Notes: a model not told the origin generated them from the sequence alone. A DNA stretch of 56,584 nt from Neoroseomonas rubea (GCF_016106015.1 NZ_JACADQ010000005.1:1-56584), one strand, 5' to 3'; shown: positions 13,401 through 23,848, counted from the stretch's first letter. Numbers and translations: made by a program.

Positions 13401-16400
13401 ACCAGCACTCAGGTGGGCGTTCTGACAACGGCGCAGCTCCGCGGCCTTGAGACCACCGACATCGCCGCGCTGACCACCACGCAGGTGAGCGGGCTGCGCA
13501 GCAGCCAGGTGGCCGGCCTGTCCACGACCCAGGTCGCGGCGCTGGAGACGACCGACCTCGCCACGCTGACCACCACGCAGCTGGGCGGGCTTGCAACCAA
13601 CCAGATCGCGGCGCTCTCCACGACCCAGGTCGCGGCGCTGACCACCACCCAGATCCGTGGCCTGTCCAGCCGCCAGATCCAGGCCTTCGAGACCGCGGAC
13701 ATCGCTGCCCTCACCACGACGCAGGTCGATGCCCTGACCACGACACAGGTCGCCGGCCTCGTCAGCACGCAGGTCGCGGCGCTGGAGACGACCGACCTCG
13801 CCGTGCTGACCACGACCCAGATCCGGGCGCTCGGCGTCACCACCATTACCGCGCTCAGCACCACACAGGTCGATGCGCTGACCACGACCCAGGTCGGCGC
13901 GCTGACCACCGCCCAGGTGGCGGCCCTGACCACGACGCAGGTCGCGGCGCTGACCACGACGCAGCTCGGCGCCCTGACCAGCACGCAGGTCAATGTGCTG
14001 ACAACGACGCAGCTGCGCGGACTCGACACGACCGACATCGCGGCGCTCAGCACCACGCAGATCGCGGGGCTGCGTAGCGCCCAGATCGCCGGTCTCGCCA
14101 CCACGCAGGTCGCGGCGCTCGAGACCACCGATGTCGCAGCCCTGAACACCACGCAGATCCGCGGCCTCGGCACCTCCCAGGTCGGCGCCCTGACCACGAC
14201 GCAGGTCGCGGCCCTCACCACGACGCAGGTCGGTGCCCTCACCTCGACCCAGGTGGGCGGCTTCGACACCGCCGACATTGCGGCGCTCAGCACCACCCAG
14301 GTGGGTGCGCTGACGACCGGGCAGATCATCGGCCTGTCCACGACGCAGCTGCGGGCGCTGGAGACGACGGACCTCGCCGTCCTGACGACGACGCAGGTGC
14401 GCGGCCTGACCTCCTCCCAGATCAGCGGCCTGACGACGACGCAGGTCGCGGCACTCACCACGACCCAGATCGGCGCGCTGACCACGACCCAGGTCCTCGG
14501 TCTGACGTCCAGCGCCATCACAGCGCTGGAGACCACGCAGCTCGGCGCCCTGACAAGCACGCAGGTCGGCGCGCTGACCACGACGCAGCTGCGCGGACTC
14601 GAGACCACCGACATCGCCGCCCTGACGACGACACAGGTTGGCGGGCTCGGCTCGGCCCAGGTCGCCGGCCTCTCGACCATTCAGGTGGCGGCGCTGGAGA
14701 CGACGGATGTCGCCGCCCTCAACACGACCCAGATCGGCGGACTGACGACGACGCAGGTCGCGGCGCTCTCCACGACGCAGGTCGGCGCGCTGACCACGAC
14801 GCAGATCCGCGGGCTGTCCAGCCGCCAGATCCAGGCGCTGGAATCGGCGGACATCGCCGCGCTGAGCACGACCCAGGTCAGCGCCCTGACCACGACGCAG
14901 GTCGGCGCGCTGGCGACCAACCAGGTCGCTGCAATCGAGACCACCGACCTCGCCGTGCTGACCACGACGCAGATCGGCGCCCTCGGCGGTTCCGCGATCG
15001 CGGCACTGACGACGACGCAGGTCGATGCGCTGACGACGACGCAGGTCGCAGCACTCAACACCACGCAGGTCGCCCGCCTGACGACGGCGCAGGTGTCCGC
15101 GCTCACGACCACGCAGCTGGCCGCGCTGGCCAGCAGCCAGGTCGGCGCGCTGACCACGACGCAGCTGCGGGCGCTGGACACGACGGACATCGCGTCGCTC
15201 TCCACGACCCAGATCCGCGGTCTTGCCTCGGCACAGATCGGCAGTCTTGCAACGACCCAGGTGGGTGCGCTGGAGACCACGGATGTCGCGGCGCTCGCCA
15301 CGGCGCAGATCCTCGGTCTCGGCTCGAGCCAGATGGGCGGCTTCAGCACGACCCAGCTGGGTGCGCTGACCACGACGCAGGTGAATGCGCTGAACTCCTC
15401 CCAGCTGTCGGGCCTGACGACGACGCAGGTGGGGGTTCTGACGACCACGCAGATCGGTGCCATCGGGACCACGGCGCTGCGCGGCCTGACCAGCGCACAG
15501 GTTGGCGCCCTTACCACGACGCAGGTCGGCGTGCTGACGACGACCCAGGTCGGCGCCCTGACCGCGACCCAGATCCTGGGACTGGAGACGGCCGACATCG
15601 CAGCCTTCTCCACCACCCAGATGGGGGCCTTCAACACCACGCAGCTGGACGTGCTCAACACGACCCAGGTCCGGGCGCTGGAGACGACAGACCTCGCGGT
15701 GCTGAACACCACACAGATCCGCGCGCTCAACCAGGATCAGGTCGGGGCACTGACCACGACACAGGTCGAGGCCCTGACCACCACCCAGGTCGGTGCGCTC
15801 AGCACGACCCAGGTGGTCGGCTTCTCCTCGACGCAGGTCAGCGCGCTGACCACGACGCAGATCGGCGCGCTGACGAGCACCCAGGTGGGCGCGCTCAGCA
15901 CGACGCAGCTGCGCGGGCTCGATACGACGGACATCGCGGCGCTCACCAGCACGCAGGCCACCGGCCTGACCTCGGTGCAGCTCGGATCCTTCGCGACGAC
16001 GCAGATCGCGGCGCTCGAGACGACCGACCTCGCCGCGCTCGGCACGGTGCAGATGCGCAGCCTGACCAGCACGCAGATGGCGAGCCTGACCACCACCCAG
16101 GTGGGTGCGCTATCGACGACCCAGCTGCTCGGACTGAACACGACGCAGATCGCGGCACTGACCACGACGCAGCTGGGTGCGCTCAGCACCACGCAGGTGG
16201 GCGGGCTCGGCACCACCCAGGTGCGCGGCCTGACCACGGCGCAGGTGGCGGCGCTGACCACGACGCAGATCGGCGCCCTCAGCACGACGCAGGTCGCGGC
16301 CCTCTCCTCCACCCAGATCGTGGGGATGGAAACGGTAGACCTGGCCGCGCTGACGACGACGCAGGTCGGCGCGCTGACGCGGACCCTGGTCGGCGCCTTG

Positions 16401-17129
16401 ACCACGTCGCAGATGCGGGCGCTGGAGACGACGGACCTCGCCGTCCTCAGCACCACGCAGATCGGCGGGCTCGACCAGGCGCAGCTTGGGGCCCTGACCA
16501 CGACGCAGACCGGCGCGCTGACCACGACCCAGCTCGCCGCGCTGACCACGACGCAGGTGCCGGGGCTGACCACGACCCAGGTCGGCGCACTGACCACGAC
16601 CCAGATCGGTGGGTTCGGCTCGACCCAGATGGGCGGGCTGACCACGGCGCAGTTGGCCGCGCTCAGCACGACGCAGGTCGCAGCACTCACCACCACGCAG
16701 GTGGCCGCACTCGGCACAGGCCAACTGCCGGGGATGGAGACGGCGGACGTCAATGTCCTCTCCTCGACCCAGATCCGCGCGCTGTCCTCAAGCCAGCTGG
16801 CCGCGCTGACGACGGAACAGGTGGTCGCGCTGACCACCACGGCGATCGCCGGCCTGTCCACGACCCAGCAGGTCGGTCTCGAAACGGGCCAGGTCGCGGC
16901 GCTGAACACCACCCAGGTGGTTGCGCTGAGCACCACCTCGATCGCGGCGCTCACCACGTCGCAGATGGGCGGGTTCAGCACGACGCAGATCGCCGCCTTC
17001 AGCACGACGCAGGTCGCCGCGCTGGAAACGGCCGATATCGCGGCCCTGACCGACACCCAGGTGGCGGGCTTCTCCTCCACCCAGATCGGGGTGATGACCA
17101 ACGATCAGGTAAACGCCTTGTTTACCTGA
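10476..17129 (+). CDS. Giant Thr-rich octapeptide-repeat protein, probable type I secretion substrate
   Basis: 2217 residues from ATG 10476, with GGAG six bases before it (an in-frame TTG at 10464 contains this ribosome site, so I reject it). After MTVISS the protein is 276 consecutive octets in one register, ending L-F-T-stop. Consensus: L, T/S/E/N, T/S, T/A, Q, V/I/L, A/G/R, A/G. On reading I saw no Cys, Trp, Tyr, His or Lys. There is no signal peptide, membrane helix or RTX GGxGxD motif. It lies directly behind a type I ATPase/adaptor pair and in front of two GT41 glycosyltransferases. Inference: an exported solenoid, heavily O-glycosylated on its Thr triplets, acting as a surface layer, adhesin or matrix component. 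Hydrophobic positions 1 and 6 with small residues at 8 fit either a beta-solenoid or stacked T-x-x-Q-capped short helices. I do not recognise a named family. Confidence 0.85.
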   Translation: MTVISSLTTTQIQGLTTTTIAGLTTTAIRSMATTQIAALTTTQVAVLRTSQIAALSTTQVGALETTDLAVLNSTQVRGLTSAQIGALSTTQVDALTTTQVGALTATQLRGMETSDIAALSTTQVGAFSTTQVAALTSAQLRALETTDLAALSTTQMRGLTSTQIAALTTTQVGALTTTQVGALGTDQVGGLSSTSISALTTTQLGALTSTQVGVLTTAQLRGLDTTDIAALTTTQVAGLRSGQVAGLTTTSIAALETTDLAALTTTQLQGLTSTQTAALSTTQVAALTSTQVAGLSSRQIPGFGTDDIAALSTTQVAALGSAQVAALNSTQVRALETTDLAALNTTQIRALGATAIGALTTTQVEALTTTQIGALTTTQTAAITSSGIAALTTTQIGALSSTQVNALSTTQLRGLETADVVALTTTQVAGLRSNQLAGLTTTQVAALETTDLATLNTTQIRGLTSAQIGALSTTQVAALTTTQLGALTATQILGLETTDIAALNTTQVGALTTTQIAGLTSAQLRALETTDLAVLTTTQIRGLTSTQLSGLTTTQVAALTTTQIGALTTAQVPGLNSTAIGALDTTQLGALTSTQVGVLTTAQLRGLETTDIAALTTTQIAGLRTGQIAGLTTTQVAALETTDLAALNTTQLAGLTTAQIVGLSTTQVGALTTTQLRGLSSRQMQAFETADIAALTTTQVDALTTTQVAGLTSTQVAALETTDLAVLGTTQIRVLAPTTIAALTTTQIDALTTTQIGALATGQVAALTTTQVAALTTTQIGALTSTQINALTTTQLRGLETTDIAALTTTQVAGLRSAQLAGLTTTQIGGLETTDLAVLNTTQIRGLTSAQLGGLTTTQVAALTTTQIGALTATQVAGFDTADIAALSTTQVGALTTTQVAGLTSAQLRALETTDLAVLNTTQIRGLTSTQLAGLTTTQVAALTTTQIGALTTAQVPGLSSTAIGALDTTQLGALTSTQVGVLTTAQLRGLETTDIAALTTTQVSGLRSSQVAGLSTTQVAALETTDLATLTTTQLGGLATNQIAALSTTQVAALTTTQIRGLSSRQIQAFETADIAALTTTQVDALTTTQVAGLVSTQVAALETTDLAVLTTTQIRALGVTTITALSTTQVDALTTTQVGALTTAQVAALTTTQVAALTTTQLGALTSTQVNVLTTTQLRGLDTTDIAALSTTQIAGLRSAQIAGLATTQVAALETTDVAALNTTQIRGLGTSQVGALTTTQVAALTTTQVGALTSTQVGGFDTADIAALSTTQVGALTTGQIIGLSTTQLRALETTDLAVLTTTQVRGLTSSQISGLTTTQVAALTTTQIGALTTTQVLGLTSSAITALETTQLGALTSTQVGALTTTQLRGLETTDIAALTTTQVGGLGSAQVAGLSTIQVAALETTDVAALNTTQIGGLTTTQVAALSTTQVGALTTTQIRGLSSRQIQALESADIAALSTTQVSALTTTQVGALATNQVAAIETTDLAVLTTTQIGALGGSAIAALTTTQVDALTTTQVAALNTTQVARLTTAQVSALTTTQLAALASSQVGALTTTQLRALDTTDIASLSTTQIRGLASAQIGSLATTQVGALETTDVAALATAQILGLGSSQMGGFSTTQLGALTTTQVNALNSSQLSGLTTTQVGVLTTTQIGAIGTTALRGLTSAQVGALTTTQVGVLTTTQVGALTATQILGLETADIAAFSTTQMGAFNTTQLDVLNTTQVRALETTDLAVLNTTQIRALNQDQVGALTTTQVEALTTTQVGALSTTQVVGFSSTQVSALTTTQIGALTSTQVGALSTTQLRGLDTTDIAALTSTQATGLTSVQLGSFATTQIAALETTDLAALGTVQMRSLTSTQMASLTTTQVGALSTTQLLGLNTTQIAALTTTQLGALSTTQVGGLGTTQVRGLTTAQVAALTTTQIGALSTTQVAALSSTQIVGMETVDLAALTTTQVGALTRTLVGALTTSQMRALETTDLAVLSTTQIGGLDQAQLGALTTTQTGALTTTQLAALTTTQVPGLTTTQVGALTTTQIGGFGSTQMGGLTTAQLAALSTTQVAALTTTQVAALGTGQLPGMETADVNVLSSTQIRALSSSQLAALTTEQVVALTTTAIAGLSTTQQVGLETGQVAALNTTQVVALSTTSIAALTTSQMGGFSTTQIAAFSTTQVAALETADIAALTDTQVAGFSSTQIGVMTNDQVNALFT
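10494..17117 (+). repeat. 276 tandem 24-bp units with 576-bp and 1152-bp higher-order periods
   Basis: Each unit encodes one octapeptide; typical DNA is CTGACCACGACGCAGGTCGG plus four bases. Acidic octets (ETTDL or x-T-x-D-I types) fall at octets 8, 14, 18, 28, 32, 38, 42, 52, 56, 62, 66, 76, 80, 86, 90, 100, 104, 110 and 114: offsets 0, 6, 10, 20 in a 24-octet (576-bp) frame. Rarer marks show a 48-octet frame: L-S-S-R-Q octets begin at 11358, 12510, 13662 and 14814, exactly 1152 bp apart. From about octet 200 (15270) the same spacing reappears shifted by seven octets, and then by seven more (acidic octets at 15582, 15678, 15918, 16014, 16326, 16422). All length changes are whole octets, so the frame never breaks. 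Confidence 0.95.
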
Positions 17130-17169
17130 GGCGTGCTTCGCTGCCGCGCGGCCCGGGGATGGGCCGCGC
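17106..17169 (+). terminator. Two successive perfect hairpins at the 3' end of the giant gene
   Basis: CAGGTAAAC (17106-17114) pairs with GTTTACCTG (17120-17128) across five bases and covers the last codons and part of the stop codon. GCGCGGCCC (17146-17154) pairs with GGGCCGCGC (17161-17169) across six bases. There is no T-run after either stem, so a classic intrinsic terminator is not shown. They may attenuate read-through into the glycosyltransferase genes or protect the 3' end of a very long mRNA. They fill most of the 67-bp gap to the next gene. Confidence 0.5.
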
Positions 17170-17196
17170 GAGACCCAAGAACTGGGAGAAGCGGGC

Positions 17197-19182
17197 ATGG
17201 CCAGAATGGACATTGCCGAGCTGGTGGCGAGCGCGCAGGCGCTCTCCGCCTCTGGCCAGGTGGCGCTGGCGGCGGAACTGTATCGCGACTACGCGGCGCT
17301 CAATCCTGACGATCCGCTGCTGCATGTCGCCCTGTTCAACCAGGGCGTGCTGCTCTCCTCGCTCGACGACCTGCGCGGCGCGGCCGAGGCCTTCACCGCG
17401 GCCATCCAGCGCAATCCGGGCTTCCTGCCACCCTATATTAACCTCGGCGCGACCTATGAGCGCATGGGCGCGGCGGTCGAGGCCTTCACCCAGTGGTCGC
17501 ACGTCACCGGCAGCCTTTCGGCCGTCACCGCCGACGGCCTGGCCTACAAGGTCGCGGCGCTGAAGCAGATGGCGACGATGCTGGAGGGCAGCCGCCAGCT
17601 GGCCCCGGCCGAGGATGTGCTGCGCCAGGCGATCGAGATTTCGCCCGGCCAGCGCGACGTGGCGCAGCACTGGATCGCGCTGCGCCAGCGCCAGTGCCAG
17701 TGGCCGGCGGTGATCCCGCTCGCCGGGCTCGATCGTCCGGCGATGCTCCGCCGGATGGCGCCGCTGACCATCTGCTGCCATGCGGACGACCCGATGATGC
17801 AGCTCGCCGTGTCCTACGCGCATTGCAGGGAGGATGCGGGCTGGCCCGCGCGCTTCCGCACCACCGCGGATTTCGCCGACCGCATCGGCCAGGTCCCCGG
17901 GCGGCGGCTGCGGATCGGCTACCTTTCCTCGGACCTTCGCGAGCACGCGATCGGGTCGCTGATGGCCGAGATGTTCGGCCTGCACGACCGGGAGAAGGTC
18001 GAGGTCTTCGCCTACTACTGCGGCATCGCGAAGGAGGATGCGACCAAGGCGCGCATCCGAGGATCCGTCGAGCACTGGCGCGATATCGGCACGATCGACG
18101 ACGATGCGGCCGAGGCGATGATGCTGGCCGATGGCGTCGACATCCTGATCGACGTGAACGGCCACACGCGCAGCGCGCGGACGCGGCTGCTGTCGCGCCG
18201 GCCGGCGCCGATCATCGTCAATTGGCTCGGCTATCCCGGCAGCATGGGCAGCCCCTTCCACCACTACATCATCGCCGACGCGCAGATCGTCCCGCCGGGC
18301 AGCGAGCGCTACTACAGCGAGACGGTGGTGCGCCTGCCCTGCTACCAGCCCAACGACCGGCTGCGCCCGACCGCGACCGACCGGGCGCCGACGCGCGAGG
18401 CCGCCGGCCTGCCCGCGGAGGGCACCGTCTTCTGCTCCTTCAACGGGACGCAGAAGCTGACGCCCTTCGTCTTCGGGCGTTGGATGGCGATCCTGCGCCA
18501 GGTGCCCGGCAGCGTGCTGTGGCTGCTGAAGAGCAGCGAGGAGGTCGAGGCGCGGCTCCGCCACGCGGCATCCGAGGCCGGCGTCGCGCCGGAGCGCCTG
18601 GTCTTCGCGCCCGTCGTCGGCGCGCATGACCACCTCGCGCGCTACGCGCTGGCGGATCTGTTCCTCGACACGGTGCCCTATGGCGCGCACACCACGGCGT
18701 CGGACGCGCTCTGGATGGGCGTGCCGGTGCTGACGGTGCCAGGCCGGTCCTTCGCCGCGCGGGTCTGCGGCAGCCTCGTGCATGCGGCGGGCCTGACGGA
18801 CCTGATCTGCGCCACGCCTGACGAATATGTCGCGCGCGCCGTCGCACTTGGGCAGGACCGCGCGGCGCTTACGGCGCTACGGGAAAGGCTGCTGGAAGGG
18901 CGCGCGACGGCGACGCTGTTCGATACGCCGCGCCTGGTCCGGGAACTCGAAGGGTTGTTCCACGGCATGTGGCAGGATTTCGCCGAAGGCCGGCTGCCGC
19001 GGCCGGATGTGACGAACCTCGACACCTATCTCGAACTCGGCGCGGAACTCGACGATCCGATGGTCGAGACGGGCTTCCGCCCCGACTACGAGGCGCGCTG
19101 GCGCGACGCGGTCGCGCGGCGCCACGCCTTCACTTCCCTCGCGCCCGACCGCCGCTTCCATCCTTCTGCGCAGGAGGGCTGA
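17197..19182 (+). CDS. TPR plus GT41 (SPINDLY/O-GlcNAc transferase-like) glycosyltransferase
   Basis: 661 residues from ATG 17197 (GGGAGAA upstream). The N-terminal ~170 residues are tetratricopeptide-like helices (DYAALNPDDPLLHVALFNQG, AAIQRNPGFLPPYINLGATYERMG). The catalytic half carries the GT41 landmarks: RIGYLSSDLREHAIGSLM with the conserved His, DVNGHTRSARTRLL, IIVNWLGYPGSMGS, FCSFNGTQKLTP with the Lys expected for nucleotide-sugar binding, and DLFLDTVPYGAHTTASDALW near the end. The family moves a sugar from UDP-sugar to Ser/Thr (O-GlcNAc transferase) or Asn (HMW1C-like). Only 67 bp behind the Thr-rich repeat protein and next to a second GT41, it is best explained as glycosylating that protein in the cytoplasm before export. 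Flagellin or another target cannot be excluded. Confidence 0.9.
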   Translation: MARMDIAELVASAQALSASGQVALAAELYRDYAALNPDDPLLHVALFNQGVLLSSLDDLRGAAEAFTAAIQRNPGFLPPYINLGATYERMGAAVEAFTQWSHVTGSLSAVTADGLAYKVAALKQMATMLEGSRQLAPAEDVLRQAIEISPGQRDVAQHWIALRQRQCQWPAVIPLAGLDRPAMLRRMAPLTICCHADDPMMQLAVSYAHCREDAGWPARFRTTADFADRIGQVPGRRLRIGYLSSDLREHAIGSLMAEMFGLHDREKVEVFAYYCGIAKEDATKARIRGSVEHWRDIGTIDDDAAEAMMLADGVDILIDVNGHTRSARTRLLSRRPAPIIVNWLGYPGSMGSPFHHYIIADAQIVPPGSERYYSETVVRLPCYQPNDRLRPTATDRAPTREAAGLPAEGTVFCSFNGTQKLTPFVFGRWMAILRQVPGSVLWLLKSSEEVEARLRHAASEAGVAPERLVFAPVVGAHDHLARYALADLFLDTVPYGAHTTASDALWMGVPVLTVPGRSFAARVCGSLVHAAGLTDLICATPDEYVARAVALGQDRAALTALRERLLEGRATATLFDTPRLVRELEGLFHGMWQDFAEGRLPRPDVTNLDTYLELGAELDDPMVETGFRPDYEARWRDAVARRHAFTSLAPDRRFHPSAQEG

Positions 19183-19185
19183 GCC

Positions 19186-20952
19186 ATGGCCCCGCTCGAT
19201 ACCGCGACCCCGGTCCCGCTGGCCGGCATGGGGCTGGAGGCGCTGATGCCGCGCCTCGAAGAACTGCCGCCGGCCGAGACGATCGGGCTGTATCGCGCCT
19301 GGCTGACCGCAAATCCCGCATCGCCGCAGCGCTTCGCGGCCTGGTTCAACCTCGGCGTACAGCTCGGCGCCGGTGGGGACCGGCAGGGCGCGATGATCGC
19401 CTATCGCCAGGCGCTGGCGATGAAGCCGGACCTGCACCAGGCGGCGGTGAATCTTGGCCTCGCGCTGGAAGCGGAAGGCCGGCAAGAGGAAGCGCTCGCG
19501 ACCTGGGATGCCGCGCTGCAGCCGGTCGCGGCGCGGCTGCCGCTGCTCAACCACCGCGGCCGTTTGTTCGAGAACCAGAAGCGCTACGCCGAGGCCGAGG
19601 CGACGCTGCGGCAGAGCCTGCACCTGGACCCCCAGCAGCCCGACGTGGTGCAGCACTGGTCGCATCTGCGCCAGAAGGGCTGCATGTGGCCACTCGATGG
19701 CGGCGGCATCCCGGGACTCGATGCGGAGACGCTGGCGCTGATGGGCGGGCCGCTCGGAGCGCTCGCGCTGACCGACGACCCCGCGCTGCAGACGCGCATC
19801 GGCGCCGCCTGGATCGAGCGCAAGGTCCCCGCCGCGCCGGAGCGGCTTGCACCGACTCAGGGCTACGCGCATGACCGCATCCGCGTCGGCTACCTCTCCT
19901 CCGACTTCTGTCGCCATGCGATGGGCACGCTGATCGTGGAACTGCTCGAACGCCACGACCGCAGCCGCTTCGAGGTTTTCGGCTACTGCACCACGGAGGA
20001 GGATAGCAGCGAGTTGCGCGCGCGCATCCTCGCCGCCTTCGACCATCATGTGCCGGTTCGGCAGCTGACGGACGAACAGCTGGCACGCCGCATCCGTGCC
20101 GACGAGATCGACATCCTCGTCGATCTCAACGGCCTGACGCGCGGTGCGCGGCTCGGCGCGCTGCGCTGGAAGCCCGCGCCGGTGCAGGCGACCTATCTCG
20201 GCTATGTCGGCCCCGTGCCGCTGCCCGAGCTCGACTGGATGATCTGCGACCGGGACGTGGTCCCGGAAGCGGAGGATTCAGGCTACGCGCCGCGGCCGCT
20301 GCCGCTCGACGGGCTCTACCAGGCCAATGACGGCCAGCCGCCCGCCCTGCCCGCGGTGACGCGCGCAAGCGAGGGCCTGCCCGAGGACGCCTTCGTCCTC
20401 TGCTGCTTCAACAATTTCTACAAGATCACGCCCAGGGTTTTCGGTGCCTGGATGCGCATCATGGCGCGCGCACCGCGCAGCGTGCTGTGGCTGACCGAGG
20501 ACAATGCGACCGGCATCGCCAACCTTCGGCGGGAAGCACAGACGGCCGGCGTCGATCCGGCGCGGATTCTGTTCGCGACACGCTGCGACCCGGCGCGGTA
20601 TCGCGCGCGGCTCGGCCTCGCGGACCTGTTCCTCGACACCACACCCTACAATGCCGGCACGGTGGCGAGCGACGCGCTGCGCATGGGTCTGCCGATCGTG
20701 ACGCTCGCCGGGCGCGCCTTCGCGTCACGCATGGCGACCGCGCTGCTGCGCGCGATCGGCCTTCCAGGGAATGCCGCGACGAGCGTGGACGAATATGTGG
20801 AGATCGCCTGCGCCCATGCGCTCGATTCCGCGCATCATGCGCGGGTGAAGGCGGCGCTGGCTGGCGATGCCTGGGCGCGGACCATCGGCGATGCGGCCGG
20901 CTTTGCCCGCCGCATCGAGGCCGCCTATGAGCGGATCCGCCTGTGCCCCTGA
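19186..20952 (+). CDS. Second TPR plus GT41 (SPINDLY/OGT-like) glycosyltransferase
   Basis: 588 residues. ATG 19186 follows the previous stop by 3 bp, with GGAGG upstream, so the two genes are co-translated. TPR-like helices fill ~1-180 (RFAAWFNLGVQLGAGGDRQG, YRQALAMKPDLHQAAVNLGL). GT41 motifs follow: RVGYLSSDFCRHAMGTL with its His, DLNGLTRGARLG, VQATYLGYVGPVPLPELDW, CCFNNFYKITPRVF with its Lys, and LFLDTTPYNAGTVASDALRM. It is clearly related to the preceding gene but not a recent duplicate, since most positions outside motifs differ. Two different GT41 enzymes could prime and extend a glycan, or act on different octet classes of the repeat protein. The 3' end faces the FkbM methyltransferase gene across 13 bp. 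Confidence 0.9.
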   Translation: MAPLDTATPVPLAGMGLEALMPRLEELPPAETIGLYRAWLTANPASPQRFAAWFNLGVQLGAGGDRQGAMIAYRQALAMKPDLHQAAVNLGLALEAEGRQEEALATWDAALQPVAARLPLLNHRGRLFENQKRYAEAEATLRQSLHLDPQQPDVVQHWSHLRQKGCMWPLDGGGIPGLDAETLALMGGPLGALALTDDPALQTRIGAAWIERKVPAAPERLAPTQGYAHDRIRVGYLSSDFCRHAMGTLIVELLERHDRSRFEVFGYCTTEEDSSELRARILAAFDHHVPVRQLTDEQLARRIRADEIDILVDLNGLTRGARLGALRWKPAPVQATYLGYVGPVPLPELDWMICDRDVVPEAEDSGYAPRPLPLDGLYQANDGQPPALPAVTRASEGLPEDAFVLCCFNNFYKITPRVFGAWMRIMARAPRSVLWLTEDNATGIANLRREAQTAGVDPARILFATRCDPARYRARLGLADLFLDTTPYNAGTVASDALRMGLPIVTLAGRAFASRMATALLRAIGLPGNAATSVDEYVEIACAHALDSAHHARVKAALAGDAWARTIGDAAGFARRIEAAYERIRLCP

Positions 20953-20965
20953 CGGGCGCGGGCGG

Positions 20966-21817
20966 TCACGCCGCCTGCTTCTGCATGCCCTGGAGATAGC
21001 CGCCGGAGAGTGCGCCGCCCTGGCGCGCATCGTGCTCGGCCAGCAAGCGGAACACGACATCCGCGGCGCCGTAGCATTCGTGCAGGATCGCCGCCATCGC
21101 CAACAATTGCCTGTCTGACAACGCGTCGAGCCGCGTCAGGTCGCGGATGAAGACCGCATCGGCCCAGACCAGCTGTCCCATGCCCGCATAGGGATCGTTG
21201 TTCACCATCACCGGCTGGATCGCGCGGCTGACGGTCGGGAAGAAGCGATGCAGGCGGAAGCCGTGGCCGGCGAGAAAGCCCTCCATCTCCCCATACAGGG
21301 GCTGGCCCTTGTAGAGCGGCAGGAACTCCACCTCCGCCTGGATCACCAGCGCGTCGGCAAGCCGTGCTTCCGCGTTGCGCAGCACCATCAGCTCGGCGCC
21401 CTGGATGTCGAGCTTCAGCATGTCCGCGCCTGCGGTCTCGGGCACGTCGTCGAGGCGGACGGTGTCCACCTCCTCGGTCGCGATCACGCGGCCCCAGTCG
21501 GGAAAGCCGTGGAACAGCGACAGCACGGCGGGGTCGGGCTCGAGCAGCGACGTCATCCCCGGTGCCTGGCAGATGCGCAGCGTATGGCGCGCGCCATCCC
21601 CGACGGCGTGGGGGAAGTAGCGTTCCAGCGGGCCTTTGCGCGCATCGAGCGTGGCAAGCGCCGCAGGGTTCGGCTCGAAGCCCACCACCTCCGCCTCGCC
21701 CGCGCGCAGCATGCCCGCATAGGGAGGGTCGGCATCGATCGGATTGGCGCCGATATCCACGACCTTGACGCGGGGTGCGGCACCGCGCGCCAGCGCGCGG
21801 AAGGAAAGGGCGACCAT
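20966..21817 (-). CDS. FkbM-family SAM-dependent methyltransferase
   Basis: 283 residues from ATG 21817, with GGAGG eight bases upstream. SAM motif I is VVDIGANPIDADPPY, followed by VVGFEPNPAALATLD (acidic SAM-ribose residue in a FEPNP motif) and DMLKLDIQGAELMVLRNAE, the signature of FkbM methyltransferases. This family O-methylates sugars and other small hydroxyl groups, and its genes are common beside glycan and glycoprotein loci. It is convergent with the second GT41 gene, so it shares a neighbourhood but not a transcript. Methylating the glycan placed by the GT41 enzymes is a reasonable inference, not proven. The ~70 bp between it and the ABC ATPase gene holds nothing I recognise. Confidence 0.88.
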   Translation of the reverse strand: MVALSFRALARGAAPRVKVVDIGANPIDADPPYAGMLRAGEAEVVGFEPNPAALATLDARKGPLERYFPHAVGDGARHTLRICQAPGMTSLLEPDPAVLSLFHGFPDWGRVIATEEVDTVRLDDVPETAGADMLKLDIQGAELMVLRNAEARLADALVIQAEVEFLPLYKGQPLYGEMEGFLAGHGFRLHRFFPTVSRAIQPVMVNNDPYAGMGQLVWADAVFIRDLTRLDALSDRQLLAMAAILHECYGAADVVFRLLAEHDARQGGALSGGYLQGMQKQAA

Positions 21818-21887
21818 GGGCTGCCTCCTGCAGCGGAAAACGCCGCAGTCTCGCGCGTCGGCCTTTCCCGAAGGTTACGGCCGGCCG

Positions 21888-23844
<1,957 letters not shown>

Positions 23845-23848
<4 letters not shown>

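Noticed and set aside
10454-17101. Long open frames on the minus strand, and in another plus frame, across the repeat gene (up to ~450 residues)
   Set aside because: A 24-bp repeat lacking stops in one phase lacks them everywhere, so any frame stays open. The products are Val/Ser/Arg- or His/Asp-rich mirror images with no starts or ribosome sites.
10494-17117. CRISPR-like or satellite reading of the short direct repeats
   Set aside because: There are no spacers. The units adjoin, differ by synonymous and conservative changes, and keep one reading frame throughout.
10494-17117. Resemblance of L-T-T-T-Q-V-A-A-L to the first helix of TAL-effector repeats (LTPxQVVAI)
   Set aside because: The unit is 8 residues, not 33-35; there are no variable di-residues and no second helix. 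It is at best convergence on a T-x-x-Q helix cap.
10476-17129. RTX-type calcium-binding adhesin
   Set aside because: I find no GGxGxDxUx nonapeptides, so the type I cargo assignment rests on gene context only.
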